In this document: piece after piece, positions 14,883 to 23,463 of the stretch
Numbering within the stretch: position 1 is the stretch's first letter
Layout: each line of letters begins with the position of its first letter
Translations under genes and position numbers: made by a program
The notes under the pieces: model-generated
Database searches by the model: none
What the model was told of the DNA's origin: nothing
Seen by the model: only the letters and a program-made list of their open reading frames with translations
DNA from: DASXMX01 sp036794395
GTDB lineage: Bacteria; Planctomycetota; Phycisphaerae; Tepidisphaerales; Tepidisphaeraceae
Length of the DNA stretch: 30,085 nt
Assembly (NCBI GenBank): GCA_036794395.1
Contig: DAIRGS010000053.1
Coordinates: 1 to 30,085, forward strand
Direction: 5' to 3'

Positions 14883-15140
14883 TCAACCTTTACGAGCGGC
14901 GGCCATTTCCTCGGGAGTCAGAGTCAAAATCGCGGCAACCTTCAATTGATCGACTTGCTCAAGCTGTGTGCGGAGAACCTTCCAAACCTCGTGCTGGCGC
15001 TCGATCTGCTCGCGGCCCTCGAATCCGCTCCAGATCAAAAAGCCAGAGACACGATCACTGCCCCGGCGCTCGAGGTCCACCTCGCCGCCGGGGAACTGCT
15101 GTTGCAGCACCTGTGCTATTCTCTGAATGAACTGTTCCAT
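14883..15140 (-). CDS. Small BolA-like protein, overlapping the HEPN-like gene
   Basis: This 85-residue protein begins MEQFIQRIAQVLQQQFPGGEVDLERR and continues VSGFLIWSGFEGREQIERQHEVWKVL...VAAILTLTPEEM. The order of elements (helix, two strands, FEG, [E]RQ...VW..L, then a strand ending in TLTPEE) resembles the BolA fold, where the matching text is usually F.G...+.RH..+...L and .AL.+...TPEEW. It lacks the usual His before the helix (RQH instead of RH), so Fe-S-linked BolA function is doubtful. The ATG lies inside the end of the HEPN-like gene (25-base overlap) with GGAG eight bases upstream, so translation is coupled. The family call is tentative; existence as a gene is well supported by the overlap and spacing. 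Confidence 0.7.
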   Translation of the reverse strand: MEQFIQRIAQVLQQQFPGGEVDLERRGSDRVSGFLIWSGFEGREQIERQHEVWKVLRTQLEQVDQLKVAAILTLTPEEMAAARKG

Positions 15141-15583
15141 CGCGCGTCTCCGATCGACACCAGAAGGCTTGCCGCATTCACCGTTCGACGGACAATCTCT
15201 TTGACGAAATCACCTTTGATGCCGGCGTAAAGTCTTTGCTTCGTCCACCTCTTCCGCAGCGCCGCGGCGGAGAGGAAACGATGATCATTCGACCAGCAGG
15301 CCACGACGTCACCCAAAGCGGCGGTCACATTCTCAACTTGACTCGGCGGCACGGTATCGGCGAAACCGGCCAACTGATAGAGCTTGCTGAGTTCGTGCCG
15401 CGAATCGAATTCCGGATCAATCATATGTCGATAGGCGCGCAACATACATTCCGCGGCCAATCCCGCCACATAATTGGAAAGAACGAACCGACTCATGTCA
15501 TACAACTCGATCGCCACGCCAACGTGCTCAATTGCCGCATTGCGATAGATCTCTGCACGGGCTTTTTGCTCGGTGGTCGGCAT
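15116..15583 (-). CDS. HEPN-like helical protein
   Basis: This 155-residue protein starts at the ATG at 15581-15583, seven bases after the gltB stop; upstream in-frame codons lie inside gltB and are rejected. Residues about 10-70 (AAIEHVGVAIELYDMSRFVLSNYVAGLAAECMLRAYRH, DSRHELSKLYQLAG) follow the pattern of HEPN proteins: paired long helices with AG.A.EC.L+A and the (R)H[DE]L..L motif. The second half is helical with basic stretches (LRKRWTKQRLYAGIK). The catalytic RX4-6H motif of HEPN ribonucleases is not visible (only RAYRH), so RNase activity is uncertain. HEPN genes usually pair with a small partner; here that partner is the overlapping BolA-like gene rather than a nucleotidyltransferase. 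Position between gltB and gltD implies co-expression with glutamate synthase. Confidence 0.75.
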   Translation of the reverse strand: MPTTEQKARAEIYRNAAIEHVGVAIELYDMSRFVLSNYVAGLAAECMLRAYRHMIDPEFDSRHELSKLYQLAGFADTVPPSQVENVTAALGDVVACWSNDHRFLSAAALRKRWTKQRLYAGIKGDFVKEIVRRTVNAASLLVSIGDARWNSSFRE

Positions 15584-15590
15584 GCGACAA

Positions 15591-18500
15591 TTACACCGAC
15601 GCGGACTGGCGCTTGGACAGCGCGGCGGCTCTTGCTTCGATTTCGGTTTTATGCTCAAGCACACGGCGGTAATCGTTGGGCATGACCTTGACGAAGTAGC
15701 GCAATTCGCTGGCCCAATCGTCGAGGATGGCTTTGGCGACGGTGCTGCCGGTGTACTTCACGTGGTTTTCGAGCATGTAACGGAGGGTATCAACATCCTC
15801 CTGCTGGTCGGGGATTTCGAGGCTGACCATATCCATGTTGCAGAGCCGGGGGAACTGGCCGGAGTCGTCGTAGACGTAGGCGACGCCGCCGCTCATGCCG
15901 GCGGCGAAGTTTCGGCCGGTCTGGCCGATGACGACGACGCGTCCGCCGGTCATGTATTCGCAACCATGATCGCCGCAGCCTTCGACGACGGCTTTCGCGC
16001 CGGAGTTGCGGACGGCGAAGCGTTCTCCGACAACGCCGCGAAGGTAGATCTCGCCATCGATTGCGCCATAGGCGATGGTGTTGCCGGCGATAATGTTTTC
16101 GTTGGCCTTGTAGGAGGCATTGGCGGGCGGGAAGACCGCGATTTTGCCGCCGCTCAGACCCTTGCCGACGTAGTCGTTGGCATCGCCTTCGAGCAGGAGG
16201 GTGACACCTTTGGACAGGAAGCAGCCGAAGCTCTGACCGGCTGAGCCGTTGAACTTGAAGGTGATCGTGTCATCGGGGAGGCCGGTTTGACCATACTTCT
16301 TGGCGATTTCGCCTGAGAGCGTGGTGCCGACCGTACGGCTGGTGTTTTTAATCCAGAATTCCGCTTTTACTGGCGTGCCGTTCTCCAAGGCAGGCTTTGC
16401 GGCTTTTATCAGCTCGCGATTGTCGAGGGAATTCTGGAGGCCGTGATCCTGCTTCTGAATGTTATAGATCGCGGCATTGCGGCCATTGTCGGGGCGGTGA
16501 AGGATTGGGGAGAGGTCGAGGTAGCGGGCCTTCCAGTGGCTGGACACATCGGCAAACTCCAGCATATCGGCGCGGCCAACCATCTCCTCAACCTTGCGGA
16601 AGCCCAACTGGGCCATATATTCGCGCAGCTCTTCGGCGACGAAGAACATGAAGTTGACCACATGCTCGGGTTTGCCGGCGAATTTCTTGCGAAGGTCGGG
16701 GTCCTGCGTGGCGATGCCGACGGGGCAGGTATTCAGGTGGCAGACGCGCATCATGATGCAGCCGGAGGCGATGAGCGGAGCGGTTGAGAAGCCGAATTCT
16801 TCAGCGCCCAGCAGTGCGGCGATCATGACGTCGCGACCGGTTTTGATCTGGCCATCGGCCTGAAGGACGATTCGGCCGCGAAGATCGTTCAGCACGAGGG
16901 TTTGCTGGGTCTCGGCCAGGCCAAGCTCCCAAGGGAGGCCGGCGTGCTTGATCGAGGTCAGGGGGGAAGCGCCGGTGCCACCGCCATCGCCGCTGATGAG
17001 AATGTGATCGGCTTTGGCTTTCGCGACACCCGCGGCCACCGTGCCGACGCCCACTTCGCTTACCAGCTTCACCGAGACACGCGCAGTCGGGTTGACGTTT
17101 TTCAGATCGTGAATCAGCTGGGCGAGATCTTCGATGGAATAAATGTCATGGTGCGGAGGCGGAGAGATCAGCCCGACGCCGGGGGTCGAATGGCGGACTT
17201 TGCCGATGTATTCGTCGACTTTGTGACCGGGCAACTGCCCGCCTTCTCCGGGCTTGGCACCTTGCGCCATCTTGATCTGAAGCTCATCGGCATTGACGAG
17301 ATATTCGGTAGTGACGCCGAAGCGGGCGGAGGCCACCTGCTTGATGGCGCTGCGGCGCAGATCGCCATTGGCATCTCGCTTGAAGCGGTCGGGATCCTCG
17401 CCGCCTTCTCCTGTGTTGCTCTTGCCGCCAATGCGATTCATGGCGATGGCAAGGCTTTCGTGGGCTTCCTTGCTGATGGAGCCGAACGACATGGCGCCGG
17501 TGACAAAACGCTTGACGATGTCCTTGGCCGGCTCGACTTCTTCGAGCGGGACGGGGGTGCCCTTTTTGAAGTTCAGCAGGCCGCGAATGGTACAGCGATG
17601 ACTCGCCTCGTCGTTGACAATCTTGGTGTATTCGCGGAACGTCGGCATGCCGGTGATGCGGACGGCTTGCTGGAGCTTGGCGACGGAATCGGGGTTCCAC
17701 ATGTGGTATTCCCCGTCGCGCCGCCACTGGTAGAAGCCACCGTTATCGAGGACTTCGCCGTTGACTTGGATTGGCGGATAGCCGTGACGATGGCGCTCGA
17801 TGCTCTCGCGAGCGATCACGTCCAGGCCGATGCCGTTGATGCGGGAGGCGGTGTTGGTGAAATACTTATCGATGACCTGCTTGCTGATGCCGACGGCTTC
17901 GAAAATCTGAGCGCCGCGGTAACTCTGGATGGTGCTGATGCCCATCTTCGACGCGACTTTGATCAGACCCTTGTTCAGGGCATTGATGTAATTCTTCTTG
18001 GCGTGATCCAGCGTGAGATCGGGCGGAAGCAGCTTCTCGCGGTGCATGTCGGCGATGGTTTCGAAGGCGACGTACGGATTGATTGCACCGGCGCCGTAGC
18101 CGATCAGCAGACAGAAATGATGGATCTCGCGGGCTTCGCCTGTTTCGATGACCAGGCCGGCCTGGGTGCGGGTGCCCTCGCGAATCAGATGATGGTGAAC
18201 GGCCGACGTGGCCAGCAGGCTTGGGATCGGGGCGTGATCCCGATCGACGCCGCGATCTGAAAGAATCAGGATCGACGCGCCCTCGTTGACCGCCTTGGCC
18301 GCTTCCTGACAGAGCGTTGCGATGGCCTTATCGAGCCCGGCCTCGCCATCAGCCACATCAAAGACCATGGGCAAGGTTACTGATCGCAACGTGCCTACAG
18401 ATAACTCGCGCAGCTTTGCCAGATCCGTATTGCTGAGGATTGGCGTCGTCAGCTTGACCAGATGGCACGCCTTGGGCGATTCGTCGATCAGGTTGCCCTC

Positions 18501-20150
18501 GTGGCCCAGATAGGTGTAGAGGGACGTTACCAATTCCTCGAAGTTGGCATCGAGGGGCGGGTTGGTCACCTGAGCAAAGAGCTGCTTGAAGTAGTTGTAA
18601 AGAAGCTGCGGCTTATCCGAGAGGCACGCGAGCGGCGTGTCGGTGCCCATCGAACCGAGGCCTTCCACTCCGGTCACTACCATTGGAGTAAGAAGGATCT
18701 TGATATCTTCGTTCGAGTAGCCGAACGCGTGCTGGCGGACCAGGAGTGTGCCGTGATCGGGCTGATGAACGTAGCTGGGGGTTGGGAGCTTATCGAGATC
18801 AATGAGATTGTCTTCGAGCCAGCGCCGCCAGGGGCGCTTGTCCACGAGCTCGGATTTAATCTCGCGATCATCGACGATGCGGCCCTGCTTCATGTCGATA
18901 AGGAAGATCTTGCCGGGCTGAAGGCGCCACTTTTTGCGGACGCGGTCGGCCGGCACTGGAAGCACGCCGACTTCGCTGGCCATGATGACCAGATCGTCCT
19001 TAGTGACGTAGTAGCGGCTGGGTCGAAGGCCATTTCGATCGAGGACCGCGCCGATCTGCTCGCCATTGGTGAATGCGATGGAAGCCGGGCCGTCCCACGG
19101 CTCCATGAGGCAGGCGTGATATTCGTAGAAGGCCTTGAGATCCGGGTCCATCAGCTCATGCTTTTGCCAGGCTTCGGGGATCAGCATGAGGATTGAGTGG
19201 GCCATCGACCGGCCATTGTTGGCCAGGAATTGAAGGGCGTTGTCGAGGGTTGCCGAGTCGCTGCCGGATTCGGTCAGGATCGGGAACATCTTTTTCAGTT
19301 CATTGCCATAGACATCAGATTGAAGAGAACCGGTGCGGGCGCGCATCCAGTTGCGGTTGCCGCGAAGGGTATTGATCTCACCATTATGGGCCAGAAACCG
19401 GAACGGGTGGGCAAGGCGCCACGATGGGAAGGTATTGGTCGAGAAGCGTGAGTGAACCATCGCCAGGGGGCTGACGAGTTCGGGATCGCGCAGATCGGGG
19501 AAATACTGGCGGAGCTGGTCGGCGGTCAGCATTCCCTTGTAGACCAGGCGGTTGATCGAGAGGGAACAGAGGTAGAAATCCTCGCGCGCCTGAGCGGGGA
19601 GCTCGCCAAACTCGATGAAGTTTTCGCCCACCTGGCGCACCAGGTAAAGCCGGCGTTCGAACTCCGCCTGGCTCATGAAGGTGTTACCCATGCCGACGAA
19701 CACCTGGCGGATTTTGGGTTCGGAGCGTTTGGGGGTTGGGCCGATGCTTGAGCCATCGACCGGGACATCACGCCAGCCGATGATGCGCAGGCCGTAAGTG
19801 GTGGCAACTTTCTCAAATTCGCGTTCAGTGGCCTGGCGGAGGGCGGCGTCCTGGGACAAAAACACCATTCCCACGCCGTAATCGCCCGCGGGGGGAAGCG
19901 CGTAACCTAATTCCTTACATTTGCCTCGAAGAAACGCATCCGGTGTTTTGACAAGAATGCCCGCCCCGTCGCCGCTGTTTTCCTCGCAACCGCAGGCGCC
20001 GCGATGGTTCATGTTTTCGAGCATCTGGAGCGCATCGGAAACAATCGCGTGCGACGCCTTCCCCTTCATGTGACAAATGAACCCAACGCCGCAGGCGTCA
20101 TGTTCGAAGCGCGGATCGTACAGTCCCTGTGGGGTCGGTAAACCGTTCAT
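15591..20150 (-). CDS. gltB: Glutamate synthase large subunit
   Basis: GltB hydrolyses glutamine, channels ammonia and forms glutamate on FMN. I chose the ATG at 20148-20150, giving 1519 residues; a GTG at 20222 would add 24 residues with no family resemblance. Cys20 (EHDACGVGF) becomes the N-terminal nucleophile of the glutaminase domain after removal of the short propeptide, and NHRGACGCEENSGDGAG follows. The central domain has the relaxed linker regions; the FMN domain shows AQGAKPGEGGQLPGHKV, TPGVGLISPPPHHDIYSIEDL and GDGGGTGASPLTSIKHAG; the 3Fe-4S cysteines are in CIMMRVCHLNTCPVG. The C-terminal glycine-rich beta helix (GLSGGKIAVFPP, AGMSGGVAYVYD) is complete. The enzyme is cytoplasmic and works with gltD, which lies 746 bases downstream after two inserted genes. 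Confidence 0.97.
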   Translation of the reverse strand: MNGLPTPQGLYDPRFEHDACGVGFICHMKGKASHAIVSDALQMLENMNHRGACGCEENSGDGAGILVKTPDAFLRGKCKELGYALPPAGDYGVGMVFLSQDAALRQATEREFEKVATTYGLRIIGWRDVPVDGSSIGPTPKRSEPKIRQVFVGMGNTFMSQAEFERRLYLVRQVGENFIEFGELPAQAREDFYLCSLSINRLVYKGMLTADQLRQYFPDLRDPELVSPLAMVHSRFSTNTFPSWRLAHPFRFLAHNGEINTLRGNRNWMRARTGSLQSDVYGNELKKMFPILTESGSDSATLDNALQFLANNGRSMAHSILMLIPEAWQKHELMDPDLKAFYEYHACLMEPWDGPASIAFTNGEQIGAVLDRNGLRPSRYYVTKDDLVIMASEVGVLPVPADRVRKKWRLQPGKIFLIDMKQGRIVDDREIKSELVDKRPWRRWLEDNLIDLDKLPTPSYVHQPDHGTLLVRQHAFGYSNEDIKILLTPMVVTGVEGLGSMGTDTPLACLSDKPQLLYNYFKQLFAQVTNPPLDANFEELVTSLYTYLGHEGNLIDESPKACHLVKLTTPILSNTDLAKLRELSVGTLRSVTLPMVFDVADGEAGLDKAIATLCQEAAKAVNEGASILILSDRGVDRDHAPIPSLLATSAVHHHLIREGTRTQAGLVIETGEAREIHHFCLLIGYGAGAINPYVAFETIADMHREKLLPPDLTLDHAKKNYINALNKGLIKVASKMGISTIQSYRGAQIFEAVGISKQVIDKYFTNTASRINGIGLDVIARESIERHRHGYPPIQVNGEVLDNGGFYQWRRDGEYHMWNPDSVAKLQQAVRITGMPTFREYTKIVNDEASHRCTIRGLLNFKKGTPVPLEEVEPAKDIVKRFVTGAMSFGSISKEAHESLAIAMNRIGGKSNTGEGGEDPDRFKRDANGDLRRSAIKQVASARFGVTTEYLVNADELQIKMAQGAKPGEGGQLPGHKVDEYIGKVRHSTPGVGLISPPPHHDIYSIEDLAQLIHDLKNVNPTARVSVKLVSEVGVGTVAAGVAKAKADHILISGDGGGTGASPLTSIKHAGLPWELGLAETQQTLVLNDLRGRIVLQADGQIKTGRDVMIAALLGAEEFGFSTAPLIASGCIMMRVCHLNTCPVGIATQDPDLRKKFAGKPEHVVNFMFFVAEELREYMAQLGFRKVEEMVGRADMLEFADVSSHWKARYLDLSPILHRPDNGRNAAIYNIQKQDHGLQNSLDNRELIKAAKPALENGTPVKAEFWIKNTSRTVGTTLSGEIAKKYGQTGLPDDTITFKFNGSAGQSFGCFLSKGVTLLLEGDANDYVGKGLSGGKIAVFPPANASYKANENIIAGNTIAYGAIDGEIYLRGVVGERFAVRNSGAKAVVEGCGDHGCEYMTGGRVVVIGQTGRNFAAGMSGGVAYVYDDSGQFPRLCNMDMVSLEIPDQQEDVDTLRYMLENHVKYTGSTVAKAILDDWASELRYFVKVMPNDYRRVLEHKTEIEARAAALSKRQSASV

Positions 20151-20427
20151 CGTAATATCGCTTCCCGGAGCGGCGCGTAGGGGTTCCCAGCTAAAGCTTT
20201 GGATTGTAGCGGCTTCGTTCACGGTGACAACTCGCTGGGACGGCTGCTACAAAATCAAACTTCGCTTGCGGGGTAAACAGCCATTGGGGCCAGGCCAACG
20301 GAGCTGTTTTCCGCAAAAGAGGGTCAGCTGAATGTTCTGGAGTTCGCTCCGAATTCAAATTGTAGGCGCGTGCTGATCGTTCGAGCCAGTGACACCCATC
20401 TGGACTCGGATCACCTGAGGGCGTTAT
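20151..20427. other. Divergent intergenic region, gltB / M32 peptidase
   Basis: About 277 bases between two divergent gene starts must hold both promoters and possibly nitrogen-responsive control of gltB. I can see no clear -35/-10 pair, operator palindrome or hairpin. CTGAGG just before the ATG at 20428 is the ribosome-binding site of the peptidase. Confidence 0.4.
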
Positions 20428-21939
20428 ATGACCGTCATGTCCCTCACACAATCGCCCTATTCGCGGCTTATCACGGAACTGAAAGAAATCGCGTTGCTTG
20501 GCTCGGTCTCTGCCCTGCTGGATTGGGACGAACGGACGCAGTTGCCGCCCAAGGGCGCTGAGAATCGTGCCGCGCAGGCGTCATTACTCGCCCGGATGAT
20601 TCATGAACGAGTCACCGCCAAGCGGATCGGAGACCTGTTGGGCGAGGCCGGGGCGGGCGCGGAGGCCGATTCGGATGCGGCGGTGAACATTCGCGAAACG
20701 CGGCGGCGGTATGACAGGGCGTGCAAGGTGCCGGCATCGCTGGTGGAGGAGCAGACGCGGGTGGCGGTGCTGGCTCAGCAGGCGTGGGGCGAAGCCCGTG
20801 CGAAAAATGATTATCCCGCGTTCCGCCCGTGGTTGGAGAAGATTCTGGATCTGAAGCGGCAGGAGGCGGATTGCGTTGGATACGCGGCAGAGCGTTATGA
20901 CGCGCTGCTCGACGAATTTGAGCCGGGCGAAACGGCGGCTAATGTGCGCCAAACCTTTGAGCAGCTTCGGCAGGCACTGGTTCCGCTCTTGGGAAAGATC
21001 GTGGATTCGGGGCGGAAGGCGCCGCTGGAAATCCTCGAGCGTCGGTATCCGCCTGAGACGCAGGCGGCGCTTGCGCGTCGGGCGGCCGAAGCGGTGGGGT
21101 TTGATTTTGAGGCGGGCCGGCTCGACGTCAGCCTCCATCCGTTCTGCACGGGTCTTGGGGCGGGCGATACGCGGATGACCACGCGATACGATGCCAATTA
21201 TTTTGGGGACGCGTTTTTCGGGGTTCTGCACGAGACGGGGCATGGACTTTACGATCAGGGGCTGCCCAAGGAGCACGAGGGCACTCCGCTGGCGGAGGCG
21301 ACTTCGCTGGGGATTCATGAATCGCAGTCGCGCATGTGGGAGAATTTTGTGGGGCGGAGCCGATCCTTCTGGGCTCATTTTCTTCCGATGACCCGCGAGG
21401 CGTTTCCTGAGGCACTGCGCGGGGTGACGGATGATCAGTGGTACTTTGCGGTGAATGACATCCGTCCTTCGTTGATCCGGACCGAGGCGGATGAAGCCAC
21501 ATACAACCTGCACGTGCTGCTTCGATTCGAACTGGAGCAGGCCCTGTTGGATGATCAACTGAAGCCGGCGGATCTGCCGGAGGCGTGGAATCAGAAGATG
21601 CGGCAGTATATGGGGATTGTGCCGCCGGACGATGCGCGGGGTTGCCTTCAGGACATTCACTGGAGCAGCGGGGCCATCGGGTATTTCCCGACGTATACGC
21701 TGGGCAATCTGTACGCGGCCCAGTTTTTTGAGAAGGCGTCGGCGGAGTTGGGGGACATCGATGCTCAGTTTGCCGGTGGAGATTTTGCACCGTTACTGGC
21801 GTGGCTTGGGAAAAATATCCATCGGCATGGAAAGCGGTATCGGGCGAGGGAGTTGGTGCAGCGGATTACCGGGGAGGGGTTGTCGAGTGCGCCGTTGATG
21901 CGCCACCTGGAGCGCAAGGCAAAATTGTATGTCGATTAG
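20428..21939 (+). CDS. M32-family metallocarboxypeptidase (carboxypeptidase Taq type)
   Basis: This 503-residue cytoplasmic peptidase removes C-terminal amino acids, usually with broad specificity. The zinc motif HETGH is at residues 268-272, with the third ligand in the downstream helix near IHESQSR (297-302), where the Glu of HES fits. Other M32 marks are LLDWDERTQLP (30-40), HPF (237-239), DTRMTTRY (247-254) and DIRPSLIRTEADEATYNLH in the last third. Length and all motifs fit an intact enzyme. GAGGG lies about eight bases before the ATG at 20428, supporting it over the ATG three codons later. It is divergent from gltB and its stop lies 11 bases from that of the convergent nuoM-like gene, so transcripts probably overlap there. 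Confidence 0.95.
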   Translation: MTVMSLTQSPYSRLITELKEIALLGSVSALLDWDERTQLPPKGAENRAAQASLLARMIHERVTAKRIGDLLGEAGAGAEADSDAAVNIRETRRRYDRACKVPASLVEEQTRVAVLAQQAWGEARAKNDYPAFRPWLEKILDLKRQEADCVGYAAERYDALLDEFEPGETAANVRQTFEQLRQALVPLLGKIVDSGRKAPLEILERRYPPETQAALARRAAEAVGFDFEAGRLDVSLHPFCTGLGAGDTRMTTRYDANYFGDAFFGVLHETGHGLYDQGLPKEHEGTPLAEATSLGIHESQSRMWENFVGRSRSFWAHFLPMTREAFPEALRGVTDDQWYFAVNDIRPSLIRTEADEATYNLHVLLRFELEQALLDDQLKPADLPEAWNQKMRQYMGIVPPDDARGCLQDIHWSSGAIGYFPTYTLGNLYAAQFFEKASAELGDIDAQFAGGDFAPLLAWLGKNIHRHGKRYRARELVQRITGEGLSSAPLMRHLERKAKLYVD

Positions 21940-21950
21940 CGGTTAGGATT

Positions 21951-23450
21951 TCAGGGCATACGGAGGAGTGCCCTGGCGGCGGGATGGGTGAATGTGAATA
22001 CAAAAACGCCAGGGGCGATGCCGATTAACAAAGCGACCGCTCCCAGCACGGCAAGGATCGTGATTTCGACAGGCGCGAGGCGCGTGACTTGCCCTTGCGA
22101 GATTTGACTCTTTGCCAGAAACGCTTTTCGAATGACTCGCGCCGTTGCTGCGCCGGTGGCCAACACGCCGAAGGACGATGCGACCGCCAAACCGTATCCC
22201 GGGCCGGGCAGCGCGAGGCCGCCGAGCCGAAGGGCCATTCCGGATCGCGCGGCTTCAAAACTGGCCAGGGTGATGACCAACTGCCCAAACATGAGGGGCA
22301 CTGTGAGCCAGGCTACGCAGGCGATTGCGACAAAGGTTGTCCAATAGGGCCCACGTTCGCCGGTGGATTGGGTCGTTATGTTGCCGGACAGCAATAGCAG
22401 CATGGCGCCGACAAATCCCTGGCCGAGCAGCAGCATGATGGTTCCGTCCAATGCGCTGGGGGTTCGCACGGTGATTCCAAATAAGGCGAAGGCCATCATC
22501 GAGGCGATCGAGTATCCGACAAAGTCACGGAAATCTTCGCTCGCCATGGCGCACAACGCTGAGTAAAGCACGCCGGCTACGCCTAAAACCGAGAACGCGC
22601 CCCATACGGCGGCAGAAGCGTGCGGCATCATGGGCGAGACGACGCGGATCAATGCGTATGCGCCGGTCATTGGAATGACAGTCGCGATAATGAGGGATGA
22701 GGATGTCGATCCAGTGGACAGGGTCGTCGTAAGCCACGAGTGCAACGGCGGTGCGCCCATTCGAACCAGGAAGCCCAGGGTCATCACGATGAAGACCCAC
22801 CGCGGGATTGAACCATCCCGGGCGGCGAATTCGGCAAGGCGGATGAGATCAAACGTCCCACTCTTCAATCTCAATCCGACGACCGCGACCGCGGTGCAAG
22901 CCAAACCGATTGCGAGATAGCGCGCCAGCCAGCGCGAGATCTTCGGTTCGTCCCCCCCGTCCCCCCCTACCCGAATCAAGGCGTAAACCGCCGCCGACGA
23001 AAGCGCAAGAACGCCCAAAAGCAGAAGTAAGTCGAAGCAAACGTATGTAGAGAGTGAGGCGAATTCGAGGATTAACAAGATCGAAAAGTAGCCGGCTGCT
23101 TTTGAAGCGTCGTGCCAGGAGGCGAGGACCATCATCGAGAACATCAATGTCGTGAACACCAGAAACGGAAACGACAGGCCGTCGATTGCGACGTAATACT
23201 CAGCACCACCCGCCAAAGGCGCTTTGAGAGGCAGCTTGACTGAGCCATGAGGCTCCTGGTCATAAACGCGAACTTGTCGCCAACGAAACGGCACGAGGAT
23301 CAGCAGCGATACGGCGCAGGCAGTCAGAGTCGTTGCAAGTGCGACGCGTCGAATCACCACGACCCTTCGGCGGAGAAACCACAGGGCGGCGGCCCCCGCG
23401 AGCGGGACGAGCAGGAGAATGGTCAGGATCCATTGACTGAGAAATCTCAT
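21951..23450 (-). CDS. NuoM-like membrane protein with replaced proton-channel residues
   Basis: This 499-residue membrane protein has about 14 hydrophobic helices and the general plan of NuoM/MrpD. The centre has GFLVRMGAPPLHSWL (226-240), which matches the TM7 text ..GFA.K.P..P.H.WLP of NuoM, followed by TGAYALIRV and VGYSIASMMAF. By eye against E. coli NuoM (numbers from memory) the key residues differ: TM5 Glu144 aligns with Ala149, Lys234 with Arg230, Lys265 with Met261, and Glu407 with Gln390; the TM11 His of HGL..A aligns with Gln344. The protein therefore probably cannot pump protons in the normal way. It follows a NuoL-like gene by 13 bases; no other complex I gene is in the window. 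The choice between a NuoM paralogue and a component of another membrane complex is open. Confidence 0.8.
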   Translation of the reverse strand: MRFLSQWILTILLLVPLAGAAALWFLRRRVVVIRRVALATTLTACAVSLLILVPFRWRQVRVYDQEPHGSVKLPLKAPLAGGAEYYVAIDGLSFPFLVFTTLMFSMMVLASWHDASKAAGYFSILLILEFASLSTYVCFDLLLLLGVLALSSAAVYALIRVGGDGGDEPKISRWLARYLAIGLACTAVAVVGLRLKSGTFDLIRLAEFAARDGSIPRWVFIVMTLGFLVRMGAPPLHSWLTTTLSTGSTSSSLIIATVIPMTGAYALIRVVSPMMPHASAAVWGAFSVLGVAGVLYSALCAMASEDFRDFVGYSIASMMAFALFGITVRTPSALDGTIMLLLGQGFVGAMLLLLSGNITTQSTGERGPYWTTFVAIACVAWLTVPLMFGQLVITLASFEAARSGMALRLGGLALPGPGYGLAVASSFGVLATGAATARVIRKAFLAKSQISQGQVTRLAPVEITILAVLGAVALLIGIAPGVFVFTFTHPAARALLRMP

Positions 23451-23463
23451 CGACGCATTCCCA

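Noticed and set aside
15116..15583. HEPN gene as an active ribonuclease toxin
   Set aside because: No RX4-6H motif; the only nearby candidate is RAYRH, with the wrong spacing.
16902..18260. 452-codon plus-strand frame opposite gltB
   Set aside because: Mirror of the FMN and central domains of gltB; no independent family features.
20151..20222. GTG start of gltB at 20222
   Set aside because: It would add 24 residues without resemblance to the short propeptide before the catalytic Cys.
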